Assembly: GCA_963779845.1 (NCBI GenBank)
Contig: CAVZZV010000005.1
Location: 310,001-374,000 of the forward strand
Direction: 5' to 3'
Source: CAVZZV01 sp963779845
GTDB lineage: Bacteria; Bacteroidota; Bacteroidia; Bacteroidales; GCA-2748055
Length of the DNA: 64,000 bases
The notes beneath the pieces are model-generated. The model was not told where the DNA came from. It did not search any database and was given only the letters and a program-made list of their open reading frames with translations. Of the stretch, positions 52,388 through 61,393 are shown piece by piece. Each line of letters begins with the position of its first letter. Positions within the stretch are counted from its first letter, which is position 1. The translations under genes and the position numbers were made by a program.

Positions 52388-54310
52388 ATGGGTAAAATTA
52401 TTGGAATAGACTTAGGTACAACCAACTCCTGCGTAGCGGTAATGGAAGGCAATGAACCTGTTGTTATACCCAATAGCGAAGGTAAAAGGACCACACCTTC
52501 GGTCGTGGCTTTTATTGAAAATGGGGAACGCAAGATCGGTGATCCGGCTAAACGACAGGCTATTACGAATCCCACTAAAACCGTATCATCAATAAAAAGG
52601 TTTATGGGGGAAACGTACGATAAAGTACAAAAAGAAATCAATCGTGTTCCCTTCAAAGTGGTAAAAGGAGAAAACAACACCCCGAGAGTGAGCATTGACG
52701 ACAGGAAATATTCTCCGCAGGAAATATCGGCCATGATTCTTCAGAAAATGAAGAAAACGGCAGAGGATTATCTGGGACAGGAAGTTACCGATGCGGTAAT
52801 TACTGTACCCGCTTATTTTAGCGATTCCCAACGCCAGGCAACTAAAGAGGCGGGGGAAATCGCAGGGTTAAACGTCAGAAGAATCATCAACGAGCCTACT
52901 GCCGCTTCACTGGCCTATGGATTGGACAAGCGTTCAAAAGACATGAAAATTGCCGTCTTCGATCTTGGGGGTGGTACTTTTGATATATCCATTCTGGAGC
53001 TTGGGGATGGGGTTTTCGAAGTAAAATCGACCAATGGTGATACTCACCTTGGTGGTGACGATTTTGATCATTTAATCATTAACTGGCTGGTGGATGAATT
53101 TAAAAAGGATGAAGGGCCCGATCTTTCAAAGGATCCCATGTCCCTTCAACGATTGAAAGAAGCAGCTGAAAAAGCTAAAATTGAACTTTCAAGCTCCTCT
53201 TCAACTGAAATCAATCTGCCCTATATTATGCCAGTGGACGGGGTTCCAAAGCATCTTGTAAAAACCCTTACCCGGGCGAAATTCGAAAGTCTTACAGATT
53301 CGTTGATCCAGGCCACCATGGAGCCTTGTAAAAAAGCGCTTAAGGATGCAAACCTTACCAGTAAAGATATTGATGAAGTAATACTCGTTGGAGGATCCAC
53401 CAGAATACCGGCCATCCAGCAGATTGTTGAAAAATTCTTCGGCAAGGCCCCATCCAAGGGGGTAAACCCCGATGAAGTGGTGGCTGTAGGTGCTGCCATC
53501 CAGGGTGGTGTGCTCACGGGTGAAGTTAAGGATGTGCTGCTGTTGGATGTTACTCCGCTTTCACTGGGAATTGAAACTATGGGCGGGGTGTTCACCAAAC
53601 TGATTGAATCGAACACCACAATCCCCACCAAAAAATCCGAAGTTTTCACTACGGCTTCCGATAATCAGCCCTCTGTTGAAATCCATGTTCTTCAGGGAGA
53701 AAGACCGATGGCACGGGACAACAAAACCATAGGAAGGTTCCATCTCGATGGTATCCCCCCTGCTCCACGCGGTGTTCCTCAGGTAGAAGTGGCATTTGAT
53801 ATAGATGCGAACGGCATTCTGAATGTCCACGCGAAAGACAAAGGAACCGGAAAAGAACAGAGTATCCGTATCGAAGCTTCTTCAGGACTCAGCGATTCCG
53901 AAATCGAAAAGATGAAACGGGAAGCAAAGGAAAATGAAGAAAGCGACAAGCAGGCAAGAGAAAAAGTCGATAAAATGAATGCCGCTGACAGCCTGGTATT
54001 TCAAACCGAGAAACAGCTTAAGGAATTCGGTGATAAAATACCCGCCGATAAAAAAGCGCCCCTTGAAAGTGCACTTACCAGACTTAAGGAAGCACATAAA
54101 AAAGAGGATCTTGCAGAAATCGAAAGTGCCACCGCTGAGCTTAACACGGCATGGCAGGCAGCATCCGAAGAGATGTACAAGGCCGGACAACAAGCGGAGG
54201 GAGGCGAGGCAGGAGAACCGGGAAATCAGCAGGAACAAAATGCTACATCAGACAAAAACGGGAAAAATGATGGAGAAGTAACTGATGTGGATTTTGAAGA
54301 GGTGAAATAG
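52388..54310 (+). CDS. dnaK: Chaperone protein DnaK (Hsp70)
   Basis: A 640-residue ATP-dependent chaperone. The nucleotide-binding domain has I-G-I-D-L-G-T-T-N-S-C-V, F-D-L-G-G-G-T-F-D-I-S-I and V-I-L-V-G-G-S-T-R-I-P. The substrate-binding domain starts after the linker D-V-L-L-L-D-V-T-P-L-S-L-G. A helical lid and a low-complexity tail ending D-V-D-F-E-E-V-K complete the normal length. It stands alone here: no grpE, dnaJ or hrcA is adjacent. Confidence 0.98.
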   Translation: MGKIIGIDLGTTNSCVAVMEGNEPVVIPNSEGKRTTPSVVAFIENGERKIGDPAKRQAITNPTKTVSSIKRFMGETYDKVQKEINRVPFKVVKGENNTPRVSIDDRKYSPQEISAMILQKMKKTAEDYLGQEVTDAVITVPAYFSDSQRQATKEAGEIAGLNVRRIINEPTAASLAYGLDKRSKDMKIAVFDLGGGTFDISILELGDGVFEVKSTNGDTHLGGDDFDHLIINWLVDEFKKDEGPDLSKDPMSLQRLKEAAEKAKIELSSSSSTEINLPYIMPVDGVPKHLVKTLTRAKFESLTDSLIQATMEPCKKALKDANLTSKDIDEVILVGGSTRIPAIQQIVEKFFGKAPSKGVNPDEVVAVGAAIQGGVLTGEVKDVLLLDVTPLSLGIETMGGVFTKLIESNTTIPTKKSEVFTTASDNQPSVEIHVLQGERPMARDNKTIGRFHLDGIPPAPRGVPQVEVAFDIDANGILNVHAKDKGTGKEQSIRIEASSGLSDSEIEKMKREAKENEESDKQAREKVDKMNAADSLVFQTEKQLKEFGDKIPADKKAPLESALTRLKEAHKKEDLAEIESATAELNTAWQAASEEMYKAGQQAEGGEAGEPGNQQEQNATSDKNGKNDGEVTDVDFEEVK

Positions 54311-54340
54311 GATCGGATAAAACGATAGTTAAAAATAGGG

Positions 54341-54378
54341 AAACCGCGGTAGATTGCATATCTACCGCGGTTTTTTTA
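54341..54378 (+). terminator. Rho-independent terminator of dnaK
   Basis: A 13-bp perfect stem, aaaccgcggtaga (54341-54353) with tctaccgcggttt (54361-54373), has a 7-base loop and runs into T-rich DNA, 30 bases after the dnaK stop. Confidence 0.95.
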
Positions 54379-54676
54379 TTATAAAAGAGGTATCTTTTAA
54401 TATTGTTTTTAAGAATAAATATTTTAAATTTAACTTTTCGATATTATATGTCAACTGAAACTAAAACCCAGCGAATACTCCGACTAATTCTTTTTCTTAC
54501 CCATACTTATCCAAAATCGAAAAAAGAATGCATTGATTTTTTAACGGATGGCGGGATACCTGTGCCGGGGTAAGAAAGGTTTATTTTCGGGTTTAGATTA
54601 AAGCTAATTTAAAAATTAATTTTCGTTTTGCGATTTAGCCGGTATAGGCTATACCGATTGTTGTGGTGTTGTTGGG
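54379..54676. other. Intergenic region between the dnaK terminator and the HigBA-like pair
   Basis: About 300 bases, AT-rich. The only coding-like piece is the truncated regulator start at 54448-54573, listed separately. Nothing else was recognised. Confidence 0.5.
54448..54573 (+). pseudogene. Truncated N-terminus of a WYL-type transcriptional regulator
   Basis: The ATG at 54448 opens 41 codons: M-S-T-E-T-K-T-Q-R-I-L-R-L-I-L-F-L, then Y-P-K-S-K-K-E-C-I-D-F-L, ending at a stop at 54571. This resembles the helix-turn-helix start of Bacteroidota WYL-domain regulators, which continue for about 300 residues. The recognition helix and WYL domain are missing. Recognition is from memory of the family opening, so confidence is modest. 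Confidence 0.5.
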
Positions 54677-54976
54677 TTATAAAAATGTCAAACCGATTCT
54701 TTTCCCTAAACCCTCCTCAAAAATTTTAAAAAGTGTTGAAACCTGAATATCAATCTTGCCATTTTCCACACGAGAGATATAGCTTTTTTTAGTTCCAGTT
54801 TTACTGGCTAATTCTTCTTGTGTTAAATGGGCTTCTTTCCTGGCATCTTTAATCATTTCGCCAACTACAAAAGCTTTTGCTCTGGTTTCAAACTCATCTC
54901 TTCTTGGGGTACCAAGTTTCCCATACTTTATATCTAATAATTCGTCAAACGTTTTTGCATCTTTTATTGCTTTCAT
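54677..54976 (-). CDS. HigA-like XRE-family antitoxin
   Basis: A 99-residue DNA-binding antitoxin. Its HTH (about 48-80) reads L-T-Q-E-E-L-A-S-K-T-G-T-K-K-S-Y-I-S-R-V in the standard XRE pattern, followed by E-N-G-K. The N-terminal half contains a short helical region likely to contact the toxin. It follows the toxin gene on the same strand after 49 bases, the usual toxin-first HigBA order, and probably represses the operon through the palindrome at 55319-55350. Confidence 0.87.
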   Translation of the reverse strand: MKAIKDAKTFDELLDIKYGKLGTPRRDEFETRAKAFVVGEMIKDARKEAHLTQEELASKTGTKKSYISRVENGKIDIQVSTLFKIFEEGLGKRIGLTFL

Positions 54977-55025
54977 GATTCCCTCCCTTTGGTGTTAAAA
55001 TATTCTTCTTTTAGTTTAATCGCTT

Positions 55026-55316
55026 TTAAAATTTCTTTTCTTTGTGTTTTTTGACTTTTTTTTGAAATGCGTTAAATAAAATCACAATTCTACCTGCATC
55101 AAAGCAACAAAACACTCTATAAATATCACTACCAGCCTTTATTCGAATTTCGTAAAGTCCATCTGTTCCATGGAGATGCTTAAAAAACTTTTCAGGTATC
55201 TTGTCTACGGTTCTAATTACTTTAAAGATATATTCTATTTTATCCTGCGTAGAGGAACCAAGCGAAATATAAAAGTCAATAAAGTAATTTTTATAGAATT
55301 TAATTTCTCTAACCAT
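55026..55316 (-). CDS. HigB/RelE-like toxin (phage Gp49-like, DUF891)
   Basis: A 96-residue ribosome-dependent mRNA interferase-like toxin. Family marks are K-F-Y-K-N-Y-F at the start, L-H-G-T-D-G-L-Y-E-I-R-I-K-A-G-S-D-I-Y-R-V in two adjoining blocks, and I-V-I-L-F-N-A-F-Q-K-K at the end, the pattern of PF05973 toxins. A basic tail (K-K-H-K-E-K-K-F) follows. The start lies two bases after a long palindrome, and the antitoxin gene follows downstream. The pair is complete and not obviously damaged. Confidence 0.88.
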   Translation of the reverse strand: MVREIKFYKNYFIDFYISLGSSTQDKIEYIFKVIRTVDKIPEKFFKHLHGTDGLYEIRIKAGSDIYRVFCCFDAGRIVILFNAFQKKVKKHKEKKF

Positions 55317-55318
55317 TC

Positions 55319-55350
55319 TGCAAAGTTAACATATATGTTAACAATTTGCA
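55319..55350. promoter_or_regulatory. Perfect palindromic operator of the HigBA-like pair
   Basis: GTTAACATATATGTTAAC at 55325-55342 is an 18-base perfect palindrome, flanked by outward arms tgcaaa (55319-55324) and tttgca (55345-55350). It lies directly upstream of the toxin ATG (55316). Type II toxin-antitoxin operons are autoregulated by the antitoxin binding such sites; its binding here is inferred. Confidence 0.8.
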
Positions 55351-55460
55351 AGTCGAATTTTGGAATAGTTTACTCGAGAATGGAGGTTTTTCTCCAATGC
55401 ACCACGACTAAGATATGAATGGCATGTAAATTAATTATATTATTTTTGTAAAAAAATTAT

Positions 55461-56295
55461 ATGCCCACATCAAAATATTTACTGGCAATCCTCTTTTTAC
55501 TGCTTCCGGCAAGGCATATTTTCCCAGGAAAGTACCATTAACCAGGTAGACGATCAGGGACGAAAAACCGGATTATGGAAGGTTTATTTCGATAATGGCA
55601 AACTTCAATACGAATCCGAATTCGAAAAGGGATATCCGGTTGGGGTAATGAAAAGATATTTTCCGGGGGGAATTCTTAAGGCGGAACTCAATTTCCGGAA
55701 TGAAGGTCGCACAGCCTATGCAACATTATACTATAAGTCCGGAAAACCGGCGGCCAGGGGGAAATATTTCGATAATAAACGGGACAGCACATGGATATTT
55801 TATTCATTTATCAATGGCCGGATTGCACTGAAAGAGGATTACCGGAATGGCTTAAAAGACGGGCTTTCATTCAGATATTACGATGATGGTACGGTGGCCG
55901 AAAAAATGATGTGGAAAAACGGAAAAGAAAATGGAATCTGGGAACAATATTATGAAAATGGAAATATCAGGCTCACCGCGGCTTATAAAAATGGGCTGCG
56001 GGAAGGGAAGTTTGAGAGTTTCAGCTATTCCGGATACCCCTCCATAAAGGGTTGGTATACCGAAGGGGTAATGGATGGCATCTGGCAGTATTTTAAAGAA
56101 GAAACCTCCCCGATCAATTCTGCAGTTGGGGAGAGCAGTCCCTCCAATGCAGAACCAGGCAGTCTTGATTTTGAGGTGGAATATGACCATGGCCGGATGC
56201 TGCCCAACAAGGAAATCGATAAACGGGTAGATGATTTCTCCAAAAGAGTAGAAGAGAGTATAAAAAAATACAGGGGGGAAGAGGAAAAACTTTAA
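55461..56295 (+). pseudogene. YwqK/MORN-repeat secreted protein with the signal peptide out of frame
   Basis: The ATG at 55461 starts a good signal peptide (M-P-T-S-K-Y-L-L-A-I-L-F-L-L-L-P-A) but the frame then stops. One base out of frame the reading continues G-I-F-S-Q-E-S-T-I-N-Q and then a long run of MORN-like repeats to 56295, each with G-x-W-x-x-Y-x-x-N-G-x-L (e.g. G-I-W-E-Q-Y-Y-E-N-G-N). One extra A at about 55512 restores a 277-residue protein. The first ATG in the main frame is 55648, which would cut off the first repeat. The stop overlaps the next gene start (TAATG). Such proteins are often lipoproteins or periplasmic; function is unknown. Confidence 0.78.
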
Positions 56296-58091
56296 TGCGC
56301 AAAATCATTCTCATAGTTATTGCCTGGGCTATAGCTCTTCCTTCTTTTGGCCAGGGGCTGGGCAAGAATTATTATTGGATATCCCTTACCGATAAGAATT
56401 ACAATGAACATAGCCTTTTCTCCCCTTCCACCTTCCTATCCGAACGGGCTATAGAAAGACGGAAACGTCAAAATATAAGCATCACAGAAAATGACCTGCC
56501 TGTGAGCCGGTATTATATTGACAGCCTTCAGAGGATGGGCTTACAAATTAAGGGCACCAGTCGCTGGTTTAATGCCGTTATTGCTCAATCGACCGACAGC
56601 CTGTTGCTGGATACTCTTTCCAGGATCAATTTTATAACCAGTGTCCGTTCCTGTTGTCCTTCTGCAGAATCAGAATATTCGCTTTCATCCCGATTCATCG
56701 TGAGCGAAACCGGGAAAAGCGGTGTCACCACCTTTCCGGTTGAGCAAGTTACCCGATGAGCCGGACACACAAAAGGGTGAGGGTGAACTTTCCATAGTCA
56801 GATATCCCTTCCATGGGAGCATTAGAAGCAGATTTGGATTCTAACTTCATCTGTCAAAAGCCTCCAAAATAACGAGGAATTTCCGGTGCAGGACTACGGA
56901 AAATCGGACTTACAGATCTCCGTCTTAAACGGGATAAGCCTTCATGACCTTGGTTATATGGGTGAAGGAATGCAAATAGCAGTTATTGATGCAGGTTTCC
57001 AGAGGGCGGATGTAGTTGAATCCCTGAAATGGATCTATAACCGGGGAGGAATTCTTGGCACCCGCAATTTTATTATCCCTTCTGAAAATGTATACCTTCT
57101 AAGCAGTCATGGCACTTCGGTTTTAAGTACCATGGCGGCCTTCCTTCCGGGGGAGTTTATTGGCACTGCACCCCTGGCTTCCTATTGGCTTTTACGGTCG
57201 GAGGAAAGCGGATCGGAAAACAAACTGGAAGAAGCTTTCTGGGTCATGGCCGCTGAATTTGCCGACAGTGCAGGGGTTGATATTATTACCAGCTCCCTTG
57301 GCTATACTACTTTCGATGATTCCTCAATGAATTACTCCCTTACTGACCTCGACGGCCAGACCGCCTTAATTACCCGCGCTGCCGAAATGGCTTTTTCAAA
57401 GGGTTTGATGGTCATTAGCAGTGCAGGTAATGAAGGGAACAAAAGCTGGAAATACATTAGTCCTCCGGCCGATGGGGAAAATGTACTCAGTGTGGGGGCC
57501 ATTGAGCCCGGTTTTCAGATTGCCGCTTTCAGTTCCCGGGGACCTACCTTCGATGGCAGGATCAAACCCGATATCGTGGCCATCGGTTCCAGAGCGAGCA
57601 TAACCGGGAGTTTGGGAAGTACCGTATTGGGATACGGCACCTCTTTCTCCGCACCCCAGGTGGCAGGATTGACCGCTTGTCTTTGGCAGGCAGTCCCGGA
57701 AAAAACCAATGCGGAAATCCTGAGGGCTATCCGGCAATCCTCCGGTCAGTTTGGCCATCCGGATAGTATATATGGGTATGGAGTACCCAATTTTATGTAT
57801 GCCTTGCGGATCCTCAAGATCGATCAAGTCGCGGTAACCGGTCAATCCATAATCGCATTTCCCAATCCGTTTAATGAAAAAACTGAGCTCGACCTGATTA
57901 ATATACAATCAGTGGACAGAATTTCAATATATAGTTCCGATGGACGTTTGATCCATACTATGAATGAGAGTCATACCATTGGAAACCATATAATTATAGA
58001 TAAATACCTCTTACCCGAACCAGGTTTGTATTTTATTCTCATAAACGCGGGCAGAGAGAAATTTGTAGCAAAAATTGTGAGGATGGAATAA
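56295..58091 (+). pseudogene. T9SS subtilisin-like serine protease gene broken by two compensating frameshifts
   Basis: The first part (56295-56759) codes for a signal peptide (ending L-P-S-F-G-Q) and a propeptide of the Bacteroidota S8 type (S-P-S-T-F-L-S-E-R-A-I-E-R-R). Then the frame shifts: 56743-56841 reads K-L-P-D-E-P-D-T-Q-K-G-E-G-E-L-S-I-V-R-Y in the next frame, and from about 56850 the first frame resumes (S-L-Q-N-N-E-E-F-P-V-Q-D-Y-G). Stops in the main frame lie at 56757 and 56823. Two opposite single-base indels would explain it. The catalytic part is intact (see 56886-58091). Either a very recent pseudogene or a sequence error. Confidence 0.72.
56886..58091 (+). CDS. Catalytic and sorting part of the S8 subtilase (fragment of the broken gene)
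   Basis: A 401-residue open stretch; the GTG at 56886 is only an apparent start within the larger gene. The catalytic triad is present: D in I-A-V-I-D-A-G-F, H in S-S-H-G-T-S-V-L-S-T-M, S in Y-G-T-S-F-S-A-P-Q-V-A-G; the oxyanion region I-S-S-A-G-N-E-G is also complete. A T9SS type A sorting domain closes the protein (I-I-A-F-P-N-P-F-N-E-K, ending V-A-K-I-V-R-M-E). Without the frame correction the signal and propeptide are lost, so this product could not be exported as drawn. It overlaps nothing and ends 1 base before xseA. Confidence 0.85.
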   Translation: MQDYGKSDLQISVLNGISLHDLGYMGEGMQIAVIDAGFQRADVVESLKWIYNRGGILGTRNFIIPSENVYLLSSHGTSVLSTMAAFLPGEFIGTAPLASYWLLRSEESGSENKLEEAFWVMAAEFADSAGVDIITSSLGYTTFDDSSMNYSLTDLDGQTALITRAAEMAFSKGLMVISSAGNEGNKSWKYISPPADGENVLSVGAIEPGFQIAAFSSRGPTFDGRIKPDIVAIGSRASITGSLGSTVLGYGTSFSAPQVAGLTACLWQAVPEKTNAEILRAIRQSSGQFGHPDSIYGYGVPNFMYALRILKIDQVAVTGQSIIAFPNPFNEKTELDLINIQSVDRISIYSSDGRLIHTMNESHTIGNHIIIDKYLLPEPGLYFILINAGREKFVAKIVRME

Positions 58092-58092
58092 A

Positions 58093-59484
58093 ATGAATAT
58101 AGAAAGCATTAGCCTCACCGAACTTAACCTAAGAATTAAAGATGCCATTGGGCATGCCTTTATGGAGCCTCTTTGGGTCGTTGCAGAAATTAGTGAAATC
58201 CACGTCAACAACAGCGGACATTGTTATCTGGAACTCATTGAAAAAGATCAGAAAGGTGATCGGATTCTTTCCAAAATCAGGGCTACTATTTGGGCCTTTA
58301 CCTTCCGGATGATAAAACCATACTTCGAACAGAGTACTCAATATGAGCTTAGCGCAGGCCTAAAAGTGATGTTAAAAGTTAAGATTGAATATCACGAAAT
58401 CTATGGGATAAGCCTGAATATTAAAGATATAAATCCTACCTATACGCTTGGGGATTTTGCCCGCAAGAGACAGGAAATTATTGCCAGGTTGCAGCAGGAA
58501 GGGGTATTCGATATGAACAGGGAACTTGATATTCCCATTGCCCCCCAGCGGATCGCTGTGATTTCATCGAAAACAGCAGCCGGATATGGTGATTTTACCG
58601 GGAGTCTGGAAAACAATGCTTTTGGCCTTAAATTTTATGTGAGTTTTTTCGCCGCGATTGTTCAGGGCGATCAGGCAGAGAGCTCTATTATGGCCGCTTT
58701 TGAACAAATTTATCAAACCATCGAAAATTTTGATCTTGTCGTATTGATCCGCGGTGGAGGATCTCAATCGGATCTCGAATGTTTCAACTCTTATGAACTT
58801 GCCTACCTGATTACCCAATTCCCCATTCCAGTCATCACGGGAATCGGGCATGAAAGGGACGTGAGTATTGTCGACCTCGTTGCGCACACCAGTTTAAAAA
58901 CCCCTACAGCAGTTGCATCATGGCTTATAGAGAGTCTGGCTTTCTTTTTGGGAAGCCTCGAAAATTTTGAGAAAGCAATCATAAAATATTCCAGGGAGAT
59001 AATGCTAAAAAACAGGCATATCCTTGCCACTCAACAAAAAATGTTACAGATTATGACGAGTTCCCGCTTGTCCGAACAGGAACATTTTCTCGATGCAAGC
59101 CAAAAAACATTAGCTTCATCAGGCAGGCGCATCATCCAGGGACACCATAAAGGGATGGATCATGCATTGCGACTGATCCATTTGCAATCCATAAGTTTCA
59201 TTACCAAAACAAAGAGAGAAATTCAGAGACTGGAGCTCAGATTACAATCGGGAACCCTCCATTTTTTCCAATCAAACAGGGAAAAAATCAATACATTTGA
59301 ACGGACCATCGGCCATCTTGATCCCTTATTGGTCTTAAAGCGGGGATTTTCAATCAGCATTCATAAAGGCAAAGCCCTTAAAACCAATGACTTTATTAAG
59401 GATGGAGATACTTTGACCACCATTTTATATAAAGGAAAAATTTCAAGTAAAATAACAATCAAAAATGAGCAAAAAGGAAATTAG
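58093..59484 (+). CDS. xseA: Exodeoxyribonuclease VII large subunit
   Basis: A 463-residue subunit of the enzyme that degrades single-stranded DNA from both ends in recombination and mismatch repair. An N-terminal OB-fold has P-L-W-V-V-A-E-I-S-E. The catalytic domain has A-V-I-S-S-K-T-A-A-G-Y-G-D-F and R-G-G-G-S-Q-S-D-L-E-C-F-N, then G-I-G-H-E-R-D-V-S-I-V-D and H-T-S-L-K-T-P-T-A-V-A. A long helical C-terminal region follows. Its last 20 bases overlap the small-subunit gene. It starts one base after the subtilase stop, so it may be co-transcribed with the genes before it. Confidence 0.96.
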   Translation: MNIESISLTELNLRIKDAIGHAFMEPLWVVAEISEIHVNNSGHCYLELIEKDQKGDRILSKIRATIWAFTFRMIKPYFEQSTQYELSAGLKVMLKVKIEYHEIYGISLNIKDINPTYTLGDFARKRQEIIARLQQEGVFDMNRELDIPIAPQRIAVISSKTAAGYGDFTGSLENNAFGLKFYVSFFAAIVQGDQAESSIMAAFEQIYQTIENFDLVVLIRGGGSQSDLECFNSYELAYLITQFPIPVITGIGHERDVSIVDLVAHTSLKTPTAVASWLIESLAFFLGSLENFEKAIIKYSREIMLKNRHILATQQKMLQIMTSSRLSEQEHFLDASQKTLASSGRRIIQGHHKGMDHALRLIHLQSISFITKTKREIQRLELRLQSGTLHFFQSNREKINTFERTIGHLDPLLVLKRGFSISIHKGKALKTNDFIKDGDTLTTILYKGKISSKITIKNEQKGN

Positions 59485-59662
59485 TTATTCGGAAGCGGCA
59501 GCAGAAATTGAACAAATCCTCCTTGAACTTGAAAACGGGGAACCGGATGTGGACGAACTCACTGAAAAAGTGAAACGGGCAAGCTTCCTGATCAAATTAT
59601 GCAAAACCAGACTGAAGTCGACAGAGGAAGCGGTGGATAAAGTCCTTAAGGATGAGGAGTAA
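59465..59662 (+). CDS. xseB: Exodeoxyribonuclease VII small subunit
   Basis: A 65-residue partner of XseA. It has the conserved Y-S-E-A-A-A-E-I-E-Q-I-L-L-E-L-E-N-G-E and E-K-V-K-R-A-S-F-L-I-K-L-C motifs, and is two helices throughout. The overlap with xseA is usual for this pair. It is convergent with the peptide-binding-protein gene, which ends one base away. Confidence 0.94.
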   Translation: MSKKEISYSEAAAEIEQILLELENGEPDVDELTEKVKRASFLIKLCKTRLKSTEEAVDKVLKDEE

Positions 59663-61328
59663 TTAATCCTTCCAAACATTCTTCAACACCAGTAAATTCA
59701 TCGGATTGGTTCCGAAACCGTGAAGATTCCGGGGCACAAACCGGACGAGACGATCGTAATACAGGGGAACCACCACCGCACTGTCCATAACCATTTGATC
59801 CATTTGCCGGTAAAGCTCCATCCTTTGTTCTTCCCCTTCAGTTTCCAACGAAATTTTATACAAGCGGTCAAAGCGAGGACTTGAAAAGTGCGTATAGTTA
59901 GGGCCATTCGGACTAAAATTGGGGGAATAAAAAACAGAAAGGAAATTTTCCGCATCGGGATAATCAGCTATCCAGGAGCCCCTGAAAAACAACAGATTTG
60001 AGTTGGCCACTTTATTTCTAAAAGAGGCTCCTGTGGCTACTTCCAAACGAAGTTTTATCCCAAGTTGCGAAAGCTCATATTGTATAAACTCACACAGATC
60101 CACATAATCGGAGGTTGTTGTCAAGACAATTTCTTCGAGCCCCCTCCCCTGGGGGAAACCAGCCTTTTCCAGGTAAAAAAGGGCAGAATCCCGGGAAAAA
60201 CTGTACCCTTCCACCAAATCCGGATTATAACCGGACAAGCCGGGGGGGATAAAGCCGTGGACCGCAGGGCTTCCCAGATTGTTCCTAAGATATTTCATCA
60301 TCTTGGCCCGATCAAAACCAAAGTTGATAGCCTTTCTAAGCGGGGTCTTTGAAAGGGGGCTGTTACGGAAATTTTCACGGGAAGTATCGACCAGAAAACC
60401 AAGATATTCAGTATTAAGATAGGGACCTGAGAGAATTTTATATCGGTCAGCATACTCCGGATTGAGTAGTCCGGACCGGGTAAGAAGCTCATCCTTATAG
60501 GCGGGATGGACACCTGAAAGAAAATCGATTTTGCCATTAAGAAACTCCAGAAATTCCGATTGCTTATCCTTAATAAAGGTGACGCTGACCGCCTTAAGAT
60601 AGGGAAGGGATCTGCCGGATCCGGTCTTTCTCAAAATAGTTGTCGTTTCGTGACAATACCAATTTTTCTTCCTCCCGCCAATTTTGGAATTTGAATGGCC
60701 CTGTACCTACCGGATGACGGGAAAATTCTTCACCCTCAGCCTCAACAACTTCCTGTGGAACCACAGAACAATAGGGCATGGTCAGGATGCCGGGAAAAGG
60801 AGGAAACGGCTCCGTGAGAAATATTTCAAGTACCGTATCATTCACCGCGATAACCCCCAGGTGCGAAGATGGATGCCGGGAATCCAATTTGGAAAACACC
60901 CATCGACCAGGGGAAGCCACGGATGGGTCCAGGATTCTTGAAAAGCTATAGACGAAGTCCCGGGCATTTACCAGTCTTCCCTTTCCCTCTTCAAAGGCAG
61001 GATGATCATGAAAATAAACGTCATTTCTTAGTATAAACCTATACCTCCTCCCGTCGGGTGACAATTTCCAGCTTTTGGCGATCGAAGGGACTATATTAAG
61101 GGCGCTGTCCATAGCAAGTAACCCATTGAAAAGTTGTGTAACAGGCCAAATGATTGTTTGGTTGCGTGCCTGGGCAGGATCGAGGCTCGATATCCCCTTA
61201 GACTCATTGTAACGAAAAATCTCCCGGGAATCGGATCTTTCGGTCCTCTCTTTACAGGAAGCCATAAGAAATAAGAAAATAAGCGGAAAAAGGTAATAAG
61301 TGCAACGCTTGGGGAGAATATCCTTCAT
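59663..61328 (-). pseudogene. Peptide/nickel-type ABC transporter substrate-binding lipoprotein (OppA-like) with one frameshift
   Basis: An ATG at 61328 gives a lipoprotein signal ending L-F-L-M-A-S-C at residue 25. The first part (to about 60622) covers the SBP_bac_5 N-terminal lobe, with S-L-D-P-A-Q-A, L-F-N-G-L-L, S-W-K-L-S-P-D-G and G-T-G-P-F-K-F. The frame shifts at about 60622 (one extra C in gac-cgg), and the remainder reads S-G-R-S-L-P-Y-L-K-A-V onward, with G-F-I-P-P-G-L-S-G-Y-N-P-D and Y-P-D-A-E-N-F-L, to the stop at 59663. Corrected, the protein has about 552 residues. No permease or ATPase gene is nearby. Likely a recent pseudogene or a sequencing error; both halves are otherwise well preserved. 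Confidence 0.82.
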
Positions 61329-61393
61329 GGAAACAGCGAACTTTACTTGTATAAATTCCAAAAAACAGGAACTGATCATTCAGCCTGCAGGAA

